Below are positions 24,568 to 33,379 of a stretch of 36,177 nt of DNA, piece by piece. A program made the position numbers and the translations under genes. Position 1 is the first letter of the stretch; every line of letters begins with the position of its first letter. The notes beneath the pieces were generated by a model that made no database searches, was not told the origin of the DNA, and saw only the letters and a program-made list of their open reading frames with translations. Source of the DNA: Deltaproteobacteria bacterium (GTDB lineage Bacteria; Desulfobacterota; Deferrimicrobia; J040); assembly GCA_011773515.1 (NCBI GenBank), contig WVXK01000027.1:2525-38701 (forward strand), given 5' to 3'.

Positions 24568-26003
24568 GCGGATTCAAGAAAGTATTCATTGCGAACAGGG
24601 GGGAAATTGCCTGCAGGGCCATACGGCCGATGCGGGAGCTGGGTATCAAGGCCGTCGTGGGGTATTCGGACTGCGACGAGCTTTCGCTTCACGTGAGGCT
24701 GGCTGATGAGGCCGTTCGCCTCGGGCCCTCCCCGGCGAACATGAGTTACCTGGATATCGATTCTGTCGTGCGTGCTGCGAAGAACACGGGCTGCGAAGCG
24801 GTTTTCCCCGGATACGGTTTCCTGGCAGAAAACCCGGATTTCGTCGAGGCGTGCGAACAGGCCGGCCTGGTCTTTATCGGACCCTCTCCTTCGGTTATGC
24901 GCATGCTGGGCGACAAAATAGCGGCCCGCCGCGCCTTCTTGGCCGCGGGGGTTCCCGTTGTACCCGCTATCGAGGATGTGGGAAATGCCCAGGATGTGAA
25001 AGATTTCGGGAAAAAAATCGGCTACCCCCTCATCATAAAAGCCGCAGCGGGCGGAGGCGGCAAGGGGATGAGGAAGGTCCTATCGGAGGAGGAAGTAGAA
25101 GATGCCTGTGAAGAGGCGCGATCCGTCGCGAAAAAAAGCTTTGGTGATGACAGGATATATGCGGAGAAGTTCATCGAGGGAGGGAGGCACATTGAATTTC
25201 AATTTCTCGTCGATGCTATGGGCAATGCCATACACCTGGGCGAGCGGGAGTGTTCGATACAGCGTCACCATCAGAAGCTCATAGAAGAGGCGCCGAGCAG
25301 CTACCTGACCGCCCGTCAGAGGAAGGAGATCGGAAACATGGTCGCCCGTGCGATGAGGGAGATCGGTTACACATCGGCGGGAACGATGGAGTTTCTCTTC
25401 GATGAACGGGGGAACTATTATGCCCTCGAGGTGAACGCGAGGATCCAGGTGGAGCACACCGTTACGGAAATGATCAGCGGGATCGACATTATACGGAAGA
25501 TGATCAGGATCGCTGCCGGGCGGCCCCTCGTTATGTTTCAGGAAGACGTGATCCTCCGGGGGCACGCCATCCAGTGCAGGATAAACGCTGAGGACCCGAA
25601 AAAGAACTTTGCGCCCTCCTTCGGGAAGGTAACCTTCCTGCGGCAGGTGAGCGGACCCTTCGTGAGGACGGAATCGGGGATTTACCAGGGATGGACGGTT
25701 CCCGCCTACTACGATTCCCTGATCTCGAAGATATGCGCCGTGGGCAAGGACAGGGAAACGGCAATCCAGAGAATGAAGCGCGCCCTCATGGAATACGAAC
25801 TCTGGGGGATAAAAACCACCATTCACCTCCTGGAGAATATCCTCGACCACCCTTCCTTCGCCGAGGGCAAAATCACGACGAGTTTCATAGAAGATAATCT
25901 CCAATCACTCACCCGTTACCTTGACGAGGAGGAGGAGGTCTTCAAGATCGCCCACCTGATAGCGGAGGTATCTGCCCAGGGGAAGAACCGGCATGTCTTC
26001 TGA
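24564..26003 (+). CDS. Biotin carboxylase subunit (AccC/PycA type)
   Basis: The 479-aa ATP-grasp enzyme carboxylates biotin with bicarbonate and ATP. The N-terminal FIANRGEIACRAIR is the family start. The ATP-grasp glycine loop AAAGGGGKGMR begins at Lys159, and EVNARIQVEHTVTE (289-302) supplies the metal- and biotin-binding residues, including Glu297 in the QVEH segment. The length fits stand-alone subunits. It overlaps purC (ATGA) and is followed after 45 bases by a biotin-bearing carboxyltransferase, so the pair probably forms one split enzyme such as a pyruvate carboxylase. A role in acetyl-CoA carboxylase cannot be excluded. Confidence 0.9.
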   Translation: MSGFKKVFIANRGEIACRAIRPMRELGIKAVVGYSDCDELSLHVRLADEAVRLGPSPANMSYLDIDSVVRAAKNTGCEAVFPGYGFLAENPDFVEACEQAGLVFIGPSPSVMRMLGDKIAARRAFLAAGVPVVPAIEDVGNAQDVKDFGKKIGYPLIIKAAAGGGGKGMRKVLSEEEVEDACEEARSVAKKSFGDDRIYAEKFIEGGRHIEFQFLVDAMGNAIHLGERECSIQRHHQKLIEEAPSSYLTARQRKEIGNMVARAMREIGYTSAGTMEFLFDERGNYYALEVNARIQVEHTVTEMISGIDIIRKMIRIAAGRPLVMFQEDVILRGHAIQCRINAEDPKKNFAPSFGKVTFLRQVSGPFVRTESGIYQGWTVPAYYDSLISKICAVGKDRETAIQRMKRALMEYELWGIKTTIHLLENILDHPSFAEGKITTSFIEDNLQSLTRYLDEEEEVFKIAHLIAEVSAQGKNRHVF

Positions 26004-26048
26004 TGCCGAAGCGCAGGGAATACTCAAGAAAGGAGGCTTTGCAAGGAG

Positions 26049-28076
26049 ATGCATGGAACGAGCAGAGACAGGACGCCGAAGGAAATTATCAAGGATCTCA
26101 GGGAATCGGGGAAGGTATACCTGACGAGCACCGGACCAAGGGATACGGGACAATCTGATTTCAAGAACAGGATCACCATGTTCGATCTGCGGAGGCTGGC
26201 GCCGGTGTACAACAGGACCGGGTATTTTTCCGTGGAGCTTCACGGGGGTGCCCGGTTTCACCAGGATCTGCTGAACAACAAGATAAGCCCCTTCGAGGAG
26301 GTGAAGGAATGGCGTCGCCTGATGCCCGACGTGCTGACGCAGACGCTCATCAGGGCCACCAACGTGTGGGGCTACAGGATGTACCCGCGAAACGTCATCG
26401 AGCTGGCCGTTTTGTCGTTCGCTCCCTATATCGACGTCTGGCGTTGCTTTGACTTTCTAAATTACATTCCCAACATGGCGCCCATCGCCGAAACCGTCAT
26501 CCGGGAGGGAAAGATATTCGAGCCCGCAATTTCCTTCACGGAATCCCCCGAGTGCACCGATGAATACTACCTGGGCCTCGTTGGCGATATCGTGCGGCTC
26601 TCGGGGGGAGTGGATTCGATAATCCTCTGCATCAAGGACATGGCAGGGGTGGGATCGCCGAAGAGGATACACCGCCTCGTTTCGGCGATTCTCGATGCCT
26701 ATCCGGAGATGGTGATTCAGTACCACCGCCACTCCACCGACGCGCTGGCGATTCCCGCTATCGCCGAGGCAGCCAAGGCAGGGGCGATCCTCTTCGATAC
26801 CACCGATGATGCATTCTCCCGTTTCTACGGCCACCCTCCCGTGAGGCCCCTGGCATCCTACCTGAAGGAACTCGGATTCGATGTGGTCCTGGACACGGAT
26901 TGCGCAGATGAGGCATCGGATGTGGTCAGAACGTTTATGCGCAGCTACGATTCATTCGAGTCGCCCTACAAGGGTTTTTCCTTCGACGTGAAGCAGCACA
27001 GGATGCCCGGCGGCGCATTTCCCAGCTCCTTCGAGCAGGCAGAAAAGGGCGGGTTTCTCGACCTGATGCCGTCCATCCTCAAAGGAATGTCCTACGGGAA
27101 CAGGATAATCAAGTATTTCGACGTGACACCGGGGTCCCAGATTACCTGGACGACCTGGGCCGGGCTCATCCAGCGCTTCAATAAGGAAGAGGGTGCCCAG
27201 GGGGTTGCGAAGCTCTTCGAGTCACTCAGGAGCTATTTCGACGGGGGCGAGGACTTCGACGGCCTGGATGAGGAAGATGCGGAGCGGTTGTTGAGGATGT
27301 ATTCCCATGCTACCGATGATCTGAAAAATCTCCTCCTCGGAAGGTACGGACCGCTGCCCTTCGGATGGCCCGAGGACTGGGTTTACCGGAGCGTGTTCGG
27401 GGAAGACTTCAAAGATATAGTTGACCGGGAACGCATAGAGGCGTCGCCCCTGGATCGGCTCCCGCCGGAAAATCTCGAATCCGCCAGGGCAAGCTGTGAT
27501 CGTGACATAGAGCGCAGATCCACGGATGAGGAGTTCGTGCTCTACCTGATGCATCCACAGGCGACGGTGGATTTTATCGAATTCAGGGAATTTTACGGGT
27601 ATACCGACCTCCTGCCGACGCCGGTGTGGCTCCACGGGCTCAAGAATCCCGGAGATACAGTCCATTTTCGCATGGAAAACAAGCCCCACGTTATCGAGCT
27701 CATATCCGTCGGCGAGGGCGTGAAGGGTATCAAGCACGTGGTTCTCTCCGTGGATAATGTGATGCATGTTTTCGAAGTGGAAATGCCCGACGTGGTTCCC
27801 CAGAAGATCCTCCGGAAGGCAAGGCCCGGAGTCGTCGGCGAGGTAGCGTCTCCGGTCAAGGGAACGGTGTGGAGAATCGGATCGAAGGACAGGCAGCTCA
27901 ACGAGGGAGACCTCGTGAAAGCGGGGGAGGAGATTTTGAACATCGAGGTGATGAAAACGGAAAATGCCGTAAAGACACCCCTCTCCGGCCTGATCAAGGA
28001 GATTTGCGTTTCGCTGAACGAGAACGTGGAGGAGGGACAGCTGCTGATCGTGATAGAGGAGGAAAAGGACGATTAA
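26049..28076 (+). CDS. Divergent PycB/OadA-like carboxyltransferase with biotinyl domain
   Basis: The 675-aa protein has an HMGL-like TIM-barrel carboxyltransferase domain (about 20-310), a conserved carboxylase middle domain (about 310-580) and a C-terminal biotinyl domain with Lys636 in EVMKTE. Metal-site residues are present: Lys196 in KDMAG and His226/His228 in YHRHS. The usual RDAHQ motif reads Arg31-Asp-Thr-Gly-Gln35, replacing the His, and the usual LLRGQNLLGYR reads LIRATNVWGYR. It is therefore a distant member whose acceptor may not be pyruvate. ATG 26049 directly abuts AAGGAG, while GGAGG at 26032-26036 is 12 bases away. Confidence 0.85.
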   Translation: MHGTSRDRTPKEIIKDLRESGKVYLTSTGPRDTGQSDFKNRITMFDLRRLAPVYNRTGYFSVELHGGARFHQDLLNNKISPFEEVKEWRRLMPDVLTQTLIRATNVWGYRMYPRNVIELAVLSFAPYIDVWRCFDFLNYIPNMAPIAETVIREGKIFEPAISFTESPECTDEYYLGLVGDIVRLSGGVDSIILCIKDMAGVGSPKRIHRLVSAILDAYPEMVIQYHRHSTDALAIPAIAEAAKAGAILFDTTDDAFSRFYGHPPVRPLASYLKELGFDVVLDTDCADEASDVVRTFMRSYDSFESPYKGFSFDVKQHRMPGGAFPSSFEQAEKGGFLDLMPSILKGMSYGNRIIKYFDVTPGSQITWTTWAGLIQRFNKEEGAQGVAKLFESLRSYFDGGEDFDGLDEEDAERLLRMYSHATDDLKNLLLGRYGPLPFGWPEDWVYRSVFGEDFKDIVDRERIEASPLDRLPPENLESARASCDRDIERRSTDEEFVLYLMHPQATVDFIEFREFYGYTDLLPTPVWLHGLKNPGDTVHFRMENKPHVIELISVGEGVKGIKHVVLSVDNVMHVFEVEMPDVVPQKILRKARPGVVGEVASPVKGTVWRIGSKDRQLNEGDLVKAGEEILNIEVMKTENAVKTPLSGLIKEICVSLNENVEEGQLLIVIEEEKDD

Positions 28077-28152
28077 CGCTCTGTCGCATTTCCCGGGGGA
28101 GGTCCGATGATTCCCCTGGCGTATCCAGGGTGCATGGGCGGACCCTGATTGT

Positions 28153-29409
28153 ATGAATGCTGTAGAGAGAAAAAAGATTACCGTGTCAGTTATCGGAGGA
28201 GGACCCTCGGGCTCTTCGGCGGCGATACGGCTCCTCAAGAGATGCGCCGAGGAGGGGCTCGATCACCGGGTGCTCCTCTTCGAAGGCAAGGACTTCGACA
28301 TCCACTACAATCAGTGCGCGGGCGTTCTGGCTCCCCCCATCGAGAGCATCATGCGGCAGGAGCTCGACGTCGAGCTGCCCCTTGCCCTCTACAAGCGGCA
28401 GATAAGGGGATACCGGCTCTACGCGGGAGGAAAAGATGTCCTCCTCGTCGGCGAGCGGCGGGGCGGCCCCCACTTCGCCGTCAGGCGGGTCAAGTTCGAC
28501 CGGTATATGCTGGAAAAGGTGAGGGAGTTCGGTGCCGAGGTTATCCAGAGCCGCGTCGAGGGGATCGAGTTCTACGCGGGAAGGCAGGGGGGGAAGTCGG
28601 TGATCTACTCGGAGGAGGGGACCTTCTTATCGGATTACGTTATCGGCGCGTTCGGTCTCGATGACGGGATGCTCGACATCTTCGAGGAGTCCACCGGGAC
28701 CTACAGAAAGCCGGAAAAGTTCATGACCTCCTACGTGACGAAGTTCCACACCGACAGGAAGTTCATCGAAAAAAAGCTCGGCGACATCATATACGCATTT
28801 CTCTACCCCCCCGTCTCTCCCCGGGTGGAGTTCGGGGCGATAACCCCGAAGGGGGATCACGTCGTCGTAAACATTGCCGGTGTGGGTATCACGGTGGATG
28901 ATTTTTTGAAGTTTCTCGAGCGAAGGGAGGTCAGGGAGTACCTTCCGCCGGTCGAGCCGGACCTTTTCGAGATCTACCGGGGAAAGTTCCCCGCCTCTCC
29001 GGCGAGGGGAGTAACGGGGCCCTGCTACGTGGTGACGGGGGATGCGACGGGGTTTTTGCGGCCCTTCAAGGGGAAGGGGATTACCACCGCCGTTCTCACG
29101 GGTATTTACGCGGGGGATGCCGTTATCGACCATCACCTGCGGGGCGTGAGTCTCGATTCCTACGAAGCACGGTGCAGGGAGTTCATGGGCGACTACATTT
29201 ACGGGACGGGAGTGAAGGCGCTGGCGAGCATCGCGTCCAAGATAGGAGCCCTCAGCTCGATTCTCGAGGCATCAAAGACGGACAGGGGGCTCTACGAGGC
29301 CCTTTTCAACTCCGTTTCGGGGGACAGCTCCTTCAAGAATATATTGAAAACCAACTTTACCATGAAAACGGTGTTGAACGTCATGAAGCTCAGATTGAGA
29401 GAGGTCTGA
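28153..29409 (+). CDS. Geranylgeranyl-reductase-like FAD oxidoreductase
   Basis: The 418-aa flavoprotein resembles digeranylgeranylglycerophospholipid/geranylgeranyl reductases. It has an N-terminal Rossmann motif SVIGGGPSGSSAA (about 11-23), a CAGVL motif near residue 55 where family members carry a redox-linked Cys, and the C-terminal FAD motif GDATGFLRPFKGKGI. The substrate could be a polyprenyl lipid or another electron acceptor. It lies 76 bases after the carboxyltransferase, and one base separates it from the acetyltransferase. No signal peptide or membrane segment is visible. Confidence 0.75.
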   Translation: MNAVERKKITVSVIGGGPSGSSAAIRLLKRCAEEGLDHRVLLFEGKDFDIHYNQCAGVLAPPIESIMRQELDVELPLALYKRQIRGYRLYAGGKDVLLVGERRGGPHFAVRRVKFDRYMLEKVREFGAEVIQSRVEGIEFYAGRQGGKSVIYSEEGTFLSDYVIGAFGLDDGMLDIFEESTGTYRKPEKFMTSYVTKFHTDRKFIEKKLGDIIYAFLYPPVSPRVEFGAITPKGDHVVVNIAGVGITVDDFLKFLERREVREYLPPVEPDLFEIYRGKFPASPARGVTGPCYVVTGDATGFLRPFKGKGITTAVLTGIYAGDAVIDHHLRGVSLDSYEARCREFMGDYIYGTGVKALASIASKIGALSSILEASKTDRGLYEALFNSVSGDSSFKNILKTNFTMKTVLNVMKLRLREV

Positions 29410-29410
29410 T

Positions 29411-29857
29411 ATGAAAGGCAAGGCGAAGGTGCGGAAAATGACGGTGAACGACGTTGCGGCTGTGCTCTCGATAGATGAAAAGATTACCGGCGAGCCCCAC
29501 GAGGCACAGTGGGAGTCAAGGATTCTCGACCACATCACCTCCAATCCCCTGGGTTGCCTCGTGGCGGAGGTGGATGGGCAGGTAGCGGGATTTATCATCT
29601 CCGATATCCGGGGCTGGGAATTTGGCATCCCCAAGTGCGGCTGGATAGAGATCGTCGGCGTCGACCCTGACATGAGGATGCGGGGCGTTGCACGGGCTCT
29701 TATCGATGGCCTGGCCGATTTCTTCAAGATGAACGGTGTCAGTGACGTCAAAACGATGATAGACTGGAACGACGGAGGACTGGTAAGCTTTTTCAGGGCC
29801 CTTGGCTTTGGCAGGTCTGAGTTCATCGTGCTCGAGAAGGAGCTCGGGGAAGGTTGA
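29411..29857 (+). CDS. GNAT-family N-acetyltransferase
   Basis: This 148-aa acyltransferase has the acetyl-CoA-binding motif A as VGVDPDMRMRGVARALID (about 86-103) and a C-terminal strand pair FFRALGFGRSEFIVLEKEL. The layout is RimI-like, with N-terminal RKMTVNDVAAVLSID, so the substrate may be a protein alpha-amine, but that cannot be told from sequence. It starts one base after the previous stop. Confidence 0.85.
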   Translation: MKGKAKVRKMTVNDVAAVLSIDEKITGEPHEAQWESRILDHITSNPLGCLVAEVDGQVAGFIISDIRGWEFGIPKCGWIEIVGVDPDMRMRGVARALIDGLADFFKMNGVSDVKTMIDWNDGGLVSFFRALGFGRSEFIVLEKELGEG

Positions 29858-29864
29858 TTGGGTC

Positions 29865-30107
29865 ATGAAGACATACAAAAAACTCTTCCTGAAGACCGGG
29901 GACCTCATCGTTCACGTGCGCCAGCCCCAGTGGGGCATAGGCGAGGTGGTCGAGTCGACGGTGTCGGTGCTCGACGGCGGCGGCTGTTACGTCAAGGTCG
30001 TCTTCGACGATGGCGACCTGAGGATATTCAATAACGACTTCGACAGCGAATGGTGCTGTTACTACTTCGGGATAAGGAAATGTGACGATAACGGCAGAGT
30101 CTACTGA
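29865..30107 (+). CDS. DUF3553 family protein
   Basis: This 80-aa soluble protein has a small beta-rich fold. It shows the pattern GDLIVHVRQPQWGIGEVVE followed by YVKVVFDDGDLRIF, resembling DUF3553, which is otherwise found near the end of some UvrD/Rep-type helicases and as small separate proteins. A CarD-like nucleic-acid-interaction role has been suggested for such folds, but no function is shown here. ATG 29865 lies seven bases after the GNAT stop. Confidence 0.7.
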   Translation: MKTYKKLFLKTGDLIVHVRQPQWGIGEVVESTVSVLDGGGCYVKVVFDDGDLRIFNNDFDSEWCCYYFGIRKCDDNGRVY

Positions 30108-30147
30108 GCCCCCCTCGCACGTCCATGCCTGCAAGGAGCGATATCTG

Positions 30148-30537
30148 GTGGGAGGACGAAACATTTCCAAAGTTGACCTTCTGGGACTTGCCCTCATAGC
30201 TCTTTTTTCCCTGTGGGGGCTGTTTCTTCTGTTTGCCCAATCGACAAATCCAGACAAGCGGGAAGGACCGGCCGATGATTCAACCGCCCTGGTATCCAGG
30301 GCGGCCGGCCTGGAAGTTTCCGGGAACATCCAGGGGGCCCTTGCGCACTACCGGGATGCCATCGACCTCAGGCCTTCCCTCTGTGACCCCAAGTCCGGGG
30401 ACTTTCTCGGGAGGGGGTTCGAGGAAAAGATAAACGCTTGGATACGGGGCCTGAAAAAAGGGGAGATCGAGAACACGGAGGGGGCCCTTGAGAACGCAGC
30501 GTATATTTTCAGAAAGTTGAACGGCGGCTGCGGATGA
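30148..30537 (+). CDS. Small membrane-anchored protein with TPR-like region
   Basis: This unrecognised protein of about 129 aa has one membrane helix (LLGLALIALFSLWGLFLLFA) near its start. The rest is probably periplasmic and includes a TPR-like helix pair (GALAHYRDAIDLRP) with two cysteines. GTG 30148 was chosen because AAGGAG lies ten bases upstream. GTG 30082 would overlap the DUF3553 gene by 26 bases and add 22 polar residues. Confidence 0.6.
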   Translation: MGGRNISKVDLLGLALIALFSLWGLFLLFAQSTNPDKREGPADDSTALVSRAAGLEVSGNIQGALAHYRDAIDLRPSLCDPKSGDFLGRGFEEKINAWIRGLKKGEIENTEGALENAAYIFRKLNGGCG

Positions 30538-30558
30538 ACAGCAGGTTCGGGGGATGCA

Positions 30559-30972
30559 ATGAGGAGGAAAAAGATATATTTCGATCCCTTCGATGATTTC
30601 CTTCGGGTCTTCTCCGATGGGCTCGTCCAGGGAGAGAGGGGGAGGGAGGAGAGCCCCTGGCGCCCGGGGGTGGACATATACGAAATCGAGAAAGGCATCA
30701 TCATCGTCGTAGAGCTGCCCGGGGTGAAGAAGGAAAACCTCGAGATCAGCCTGGATGAAGACTACCTCATCATCGAGGGCAGACGCTACGAACCGGTGTA
30801 TCAGTTTGTCAAGTGCCATCACCGGGAGAGCCTGTATGGAAACTTCAGGCGGACGATAAAACTTCCCCGGAGGATCGACGAGGAAAATATCAAGGCCGAG
30901 CTCAGAGAGGGGCTTCTCCTTGTTTACCTTCCTGTAAGGGAGGAGGAGACGGCGAGGATAAGGATAGACTGA
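30559..30972 (+). CDS. Small heat-shock protein (Hsp20/alpha-crystallin)
   Basis: This 137-aa ATP-independent holdase chaperone has a short N-terminal arm followed by the alpha-crystallin domain from about residue 35 (WRPGVDIYEIEKGIIIVVELPG) to LREGLLLVYLP (about 117-127), the conserved edge of the domain. The C-terminal tail is very short, and the I-x-I tail motif seems represented by the final RIRID. It is ten bases before lon, so holdase and protease are probably made together. Confidence 0.9.
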   Translation: MRRKKIYFDPFDDFLRVFSDGLVQGERGREESPWRPGVDIYEIEKGIIIVVELPGVKKENLEISLDEDYLIIEGRRYEPVYQFVKCHHRESLYGNFRRTIKLPRRIDEENIKAELREGLLLVYLPVREEETARIRID

Positions 30973-30982
30973 AGGGGGGATA

Positions 30983-33379
30983 ATGCCGACCATTCTCAAT
31001 CCAGACGGTACGAGAGCGCTGCCCAGGCCGGTCAAGCGTGATTTCGGCGAAACCGTCGAGATTCCCGTCCTGCCGATCCGCGAATCGGTGCTTTTCCCGG
31101 AGATGATTCTCCCGATGAGGATCGAGGACGAGAGGTCCATACGGCTCGTCGATGATGCCCTGGTGGAGAAAAAGAGGATCGGGGTCCAGGCGGTCATGTC
31201 CGATGTGGAGGAGGTGAAGAGGTTCGACAACCTCTATCCCGTGGGGACCCTGGCGAACATACTGAAAAAAATCATGATGCCCGACGGGGCGATCAATATC
31301 CTCATCCAGGGGACCGTCCGGTACCGGGCTATGAAGGTTGTCTCCACGGAGCCCTACTTCCAGGTCGTGGCGAACCTCCATGCCGACGAGCCGGTGACGG
31401 GGAAGGAGGCGCAGGCGCGGGTCGAGCTGCTGACCAACCTCTTTTCCCAGTTCGTGGACCTTGCGGCCTACCTCCCCCCGGAGCTCAAGATCATGATCGT
31501 GAACATAGAGAATCCCGGCCAGCTTGCCGACTTTGCCGTTTCGGGCCTCAAGGTCAGCGTGGCCGAGAAGCAGAAGGTCCTGGAGGAGTTTTCCGTCCTG
31601 AAGAGGCTGGACCTGGCCATCTCCATCCTCTCGAACCAGATCGAGGTCATGGAGATAGGCAAAGGGATCGAGGAGAAGGTGAAGGGGGAGATGGACCGCG
31701 CCCAGCGGGAATTTTATCTCCGGGAGCAGCTGAAGGCGATCCAGCAGGAACTCGGGATCGTGGACGAGCAGCAGCAGGAAGCGGAGCGGCTGCGAGAGAA
31801 GATAGAGCAATCGGGAATGCCCGACGTGGCCCGGAAGGAGGCGGAGGGGGAACTGAAACGCCTTGCCGTCATGCACCCCTCCTCGGCGGAATACGGCGTC
31901 ATACGGACCTACCTGGAGTGGATGGTCGGATTGCCGTGGCAGGTGGAGACGAAAGATTCGCTCGACATCGGGAGGGCCAGGAAAATCCTCGAAGAGGACC
32001 ACTACGGCCTCGACAAGGTCAAGGAGAGGATACTCGAATATCTCTCGGTGAAAAAGCTCAAGGAGGAGGCGAAAAGCCCGATCCTGTGCTTCGTGGGGCC
32101 ACCCGGTGTCGGCAAGACCTCTCTTGGACGGGCAATCGCAAAAAGCCTCCAGAGGAGGTTCATACGCATATCCCTGGGCGGCATGCGCGATGAGGCGGAG
32201 ATCCGGGGACACAGGAGAACCTACATCGGCGCCATGCCGGGAAAGATAATCCAGGAGATAAAGAGGTGCGGGAGCAGGAACCCGCTGTTCATGATGGACG
32301 AAATTGACAAGATCGGCGTCGATTTCCGGGGTGACCCGGCCTCGGCGCTGCTGGAGGCTCTCGACCCGGAGCAGAACAATTCTTTCGCCGACCACTACCT
32401 GGGGGTCCCATTCGACCTTTCAAAGGTGCTCTTCATAACGACGGCGAACATCATCCTGCCCATCCCCCCCGCGCTGCGCGACAGGATGGAGGTTATCGAG
32501 ATCAGCGGCTACACGGTAGAGGAGAAGGTGGAGATAGTCATGCGGCACCTCCTCCCGAGGGTACTGGAGCAGAACGGTCTCACGAAGCGTGACGTGAAGA
32601 TGACCAGGCGGGCGGTGAGGAAGGTGATCACCGAGTATACGAGAGAGGCGGGGCTGCGAAACCTGGAACGGAGTCTTGCCGCCATCATGAGAAAGATAGC
32701 CGTTGGCTTTGCCGAGGGGAAGAGAGACCCGGTCCGCGTGGACGCCGGTGACGTGCCCGGCTACCTGGGGGCCGAGAAATATCTCGACGACGTGCGGGAG
32801 AGGACGGCGAAGACGGGCGTCGCCGCCGGACTTGCCTGGACCAGCGTGGGCGGGGAGATCATGTTCGTGGAGGCAACGAAAATGCCCGGGAAGGGAAAGA
32901 TGGTTCTCACCGGCTCCCTCGGGGAGGTGATGAGGGAGTCGGCCCACATCGCCCTGAGCTATGTGCGCAGCAGGGCGGCGAAGGAAGGCATAGAGAGGGA
33001 GGAGTTTGAAACGTCGGACTTGCACATCCACGTTCCCTCCGGTGCGATCCCAAAAGACGGTCCATCCGCGGGGGTCACCATATATTCCGCCCTCTACTCG
33101 CTTTTGACCGGACGGCCCGTGAGAAACGACGTGGCGATGACCGGCGAGATAACCCTGCGGGGGTACGTGCTCCCCGTGGGCGGAATTATGGAGAAGGTCC
33201 TCGCCGCGAAGCTGGCGGGGATAAGGAGGGTCATCCTGCCCGAGAGAAACAGGAAGGATATCGAGGAGATACCCGAAGCGAGCAGGGCGGGGCTCAATTT
33301 CGTCTTCGTAAAAGATATGGATCAGCTCATAGAAAATGTCCTAGCCAGGAGGAGCCATGGGAAAAGACGAGAGAAGTGA
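30983..33379 (+). CDS. lon: ATP-dependent protease Lon
   Basis: The 798-aa AAA+ serine protease degrades misfolded and regulatory proteins in the cytoplasm. An N-terminal substrate-binding domain (about 25-220) and coiled coil are followed by the ATPase, with Walker A GPPGVGKT (372-379) and Walker B FMMDEIDK. The C-terminal protease domain has catalytic Ser695 in PKDGPSAG and Lys738 in MEKVLAAK, at the same 43-residue spacing as in E. coli. It overlaps the next gene by 23 bases. The hsp20 neighbour suggests a proteostasis operon. Confidence 0.95.
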   Translation: MPTILNPDGTRALPRPVKRDFGETVEIPVLPIRESVLFPEMILPMRIEDERSIRLVDDALVEKKRIGVQAVMSDVEEVKRFDNLYPVGTLANILKKIMMPDGAINILIQGTVRYRAMKVVSTEPYFQVVANLHADEPVTGKEAQARVELLTNLFSQFVDLAAYLPPELKIMIVNIENPGQLADFAVSGLKVSVAEKQKVLEEFSVLKRLDLAISILSNQIEVMEIGKGIEEKVKGEMDRAQREFYLREQLKAIQQELGIVDEQQQEAERLREKIEQSGMPDVARKEAEGELKRLAVMHPSSAEYGVIRTYLEWMVGLPWQVETKDSLDIGRARKILEEDHYGLDKVKERILEYLSVKKLKEEAKSPILCFVGPPGVGKTSLGRAIAKSLQRRFIRISLGGMRDEAEIRGHRRTYIGAMPGKIIQEIKRCGSRNPLFMMDEIDKIGVDFRGDPASALLEALDPEQNNSFADHYLGVPFDLSKVLFITTANIILPIPPALRDRMEVIEISGYTVEEKVEIVMRHLLPRVLEQNGLTKRDVKMTRRAVRKVITEYTREAGLRNLERSLAAIMRKIAVGFAEGKRDPVRVDAGDVPGYLGAEKYLDDVRERTAKTGVAAGLAWTSVGGEIMFVEATKMPGKGKMVLTGSLGEVMRESAHIALSYVRSRAAKEGIEREEFETSDLHIHVPSGAIPKDGPSAGVTIYSALYSLLTGRPVRNDVAMTGEITLRGYVLPVGGIMEKVLAAKLAGIRRVILPERNRKDIEEIPEASRAGLNFVFVKDMDQLIENVLARRSHGKRREK

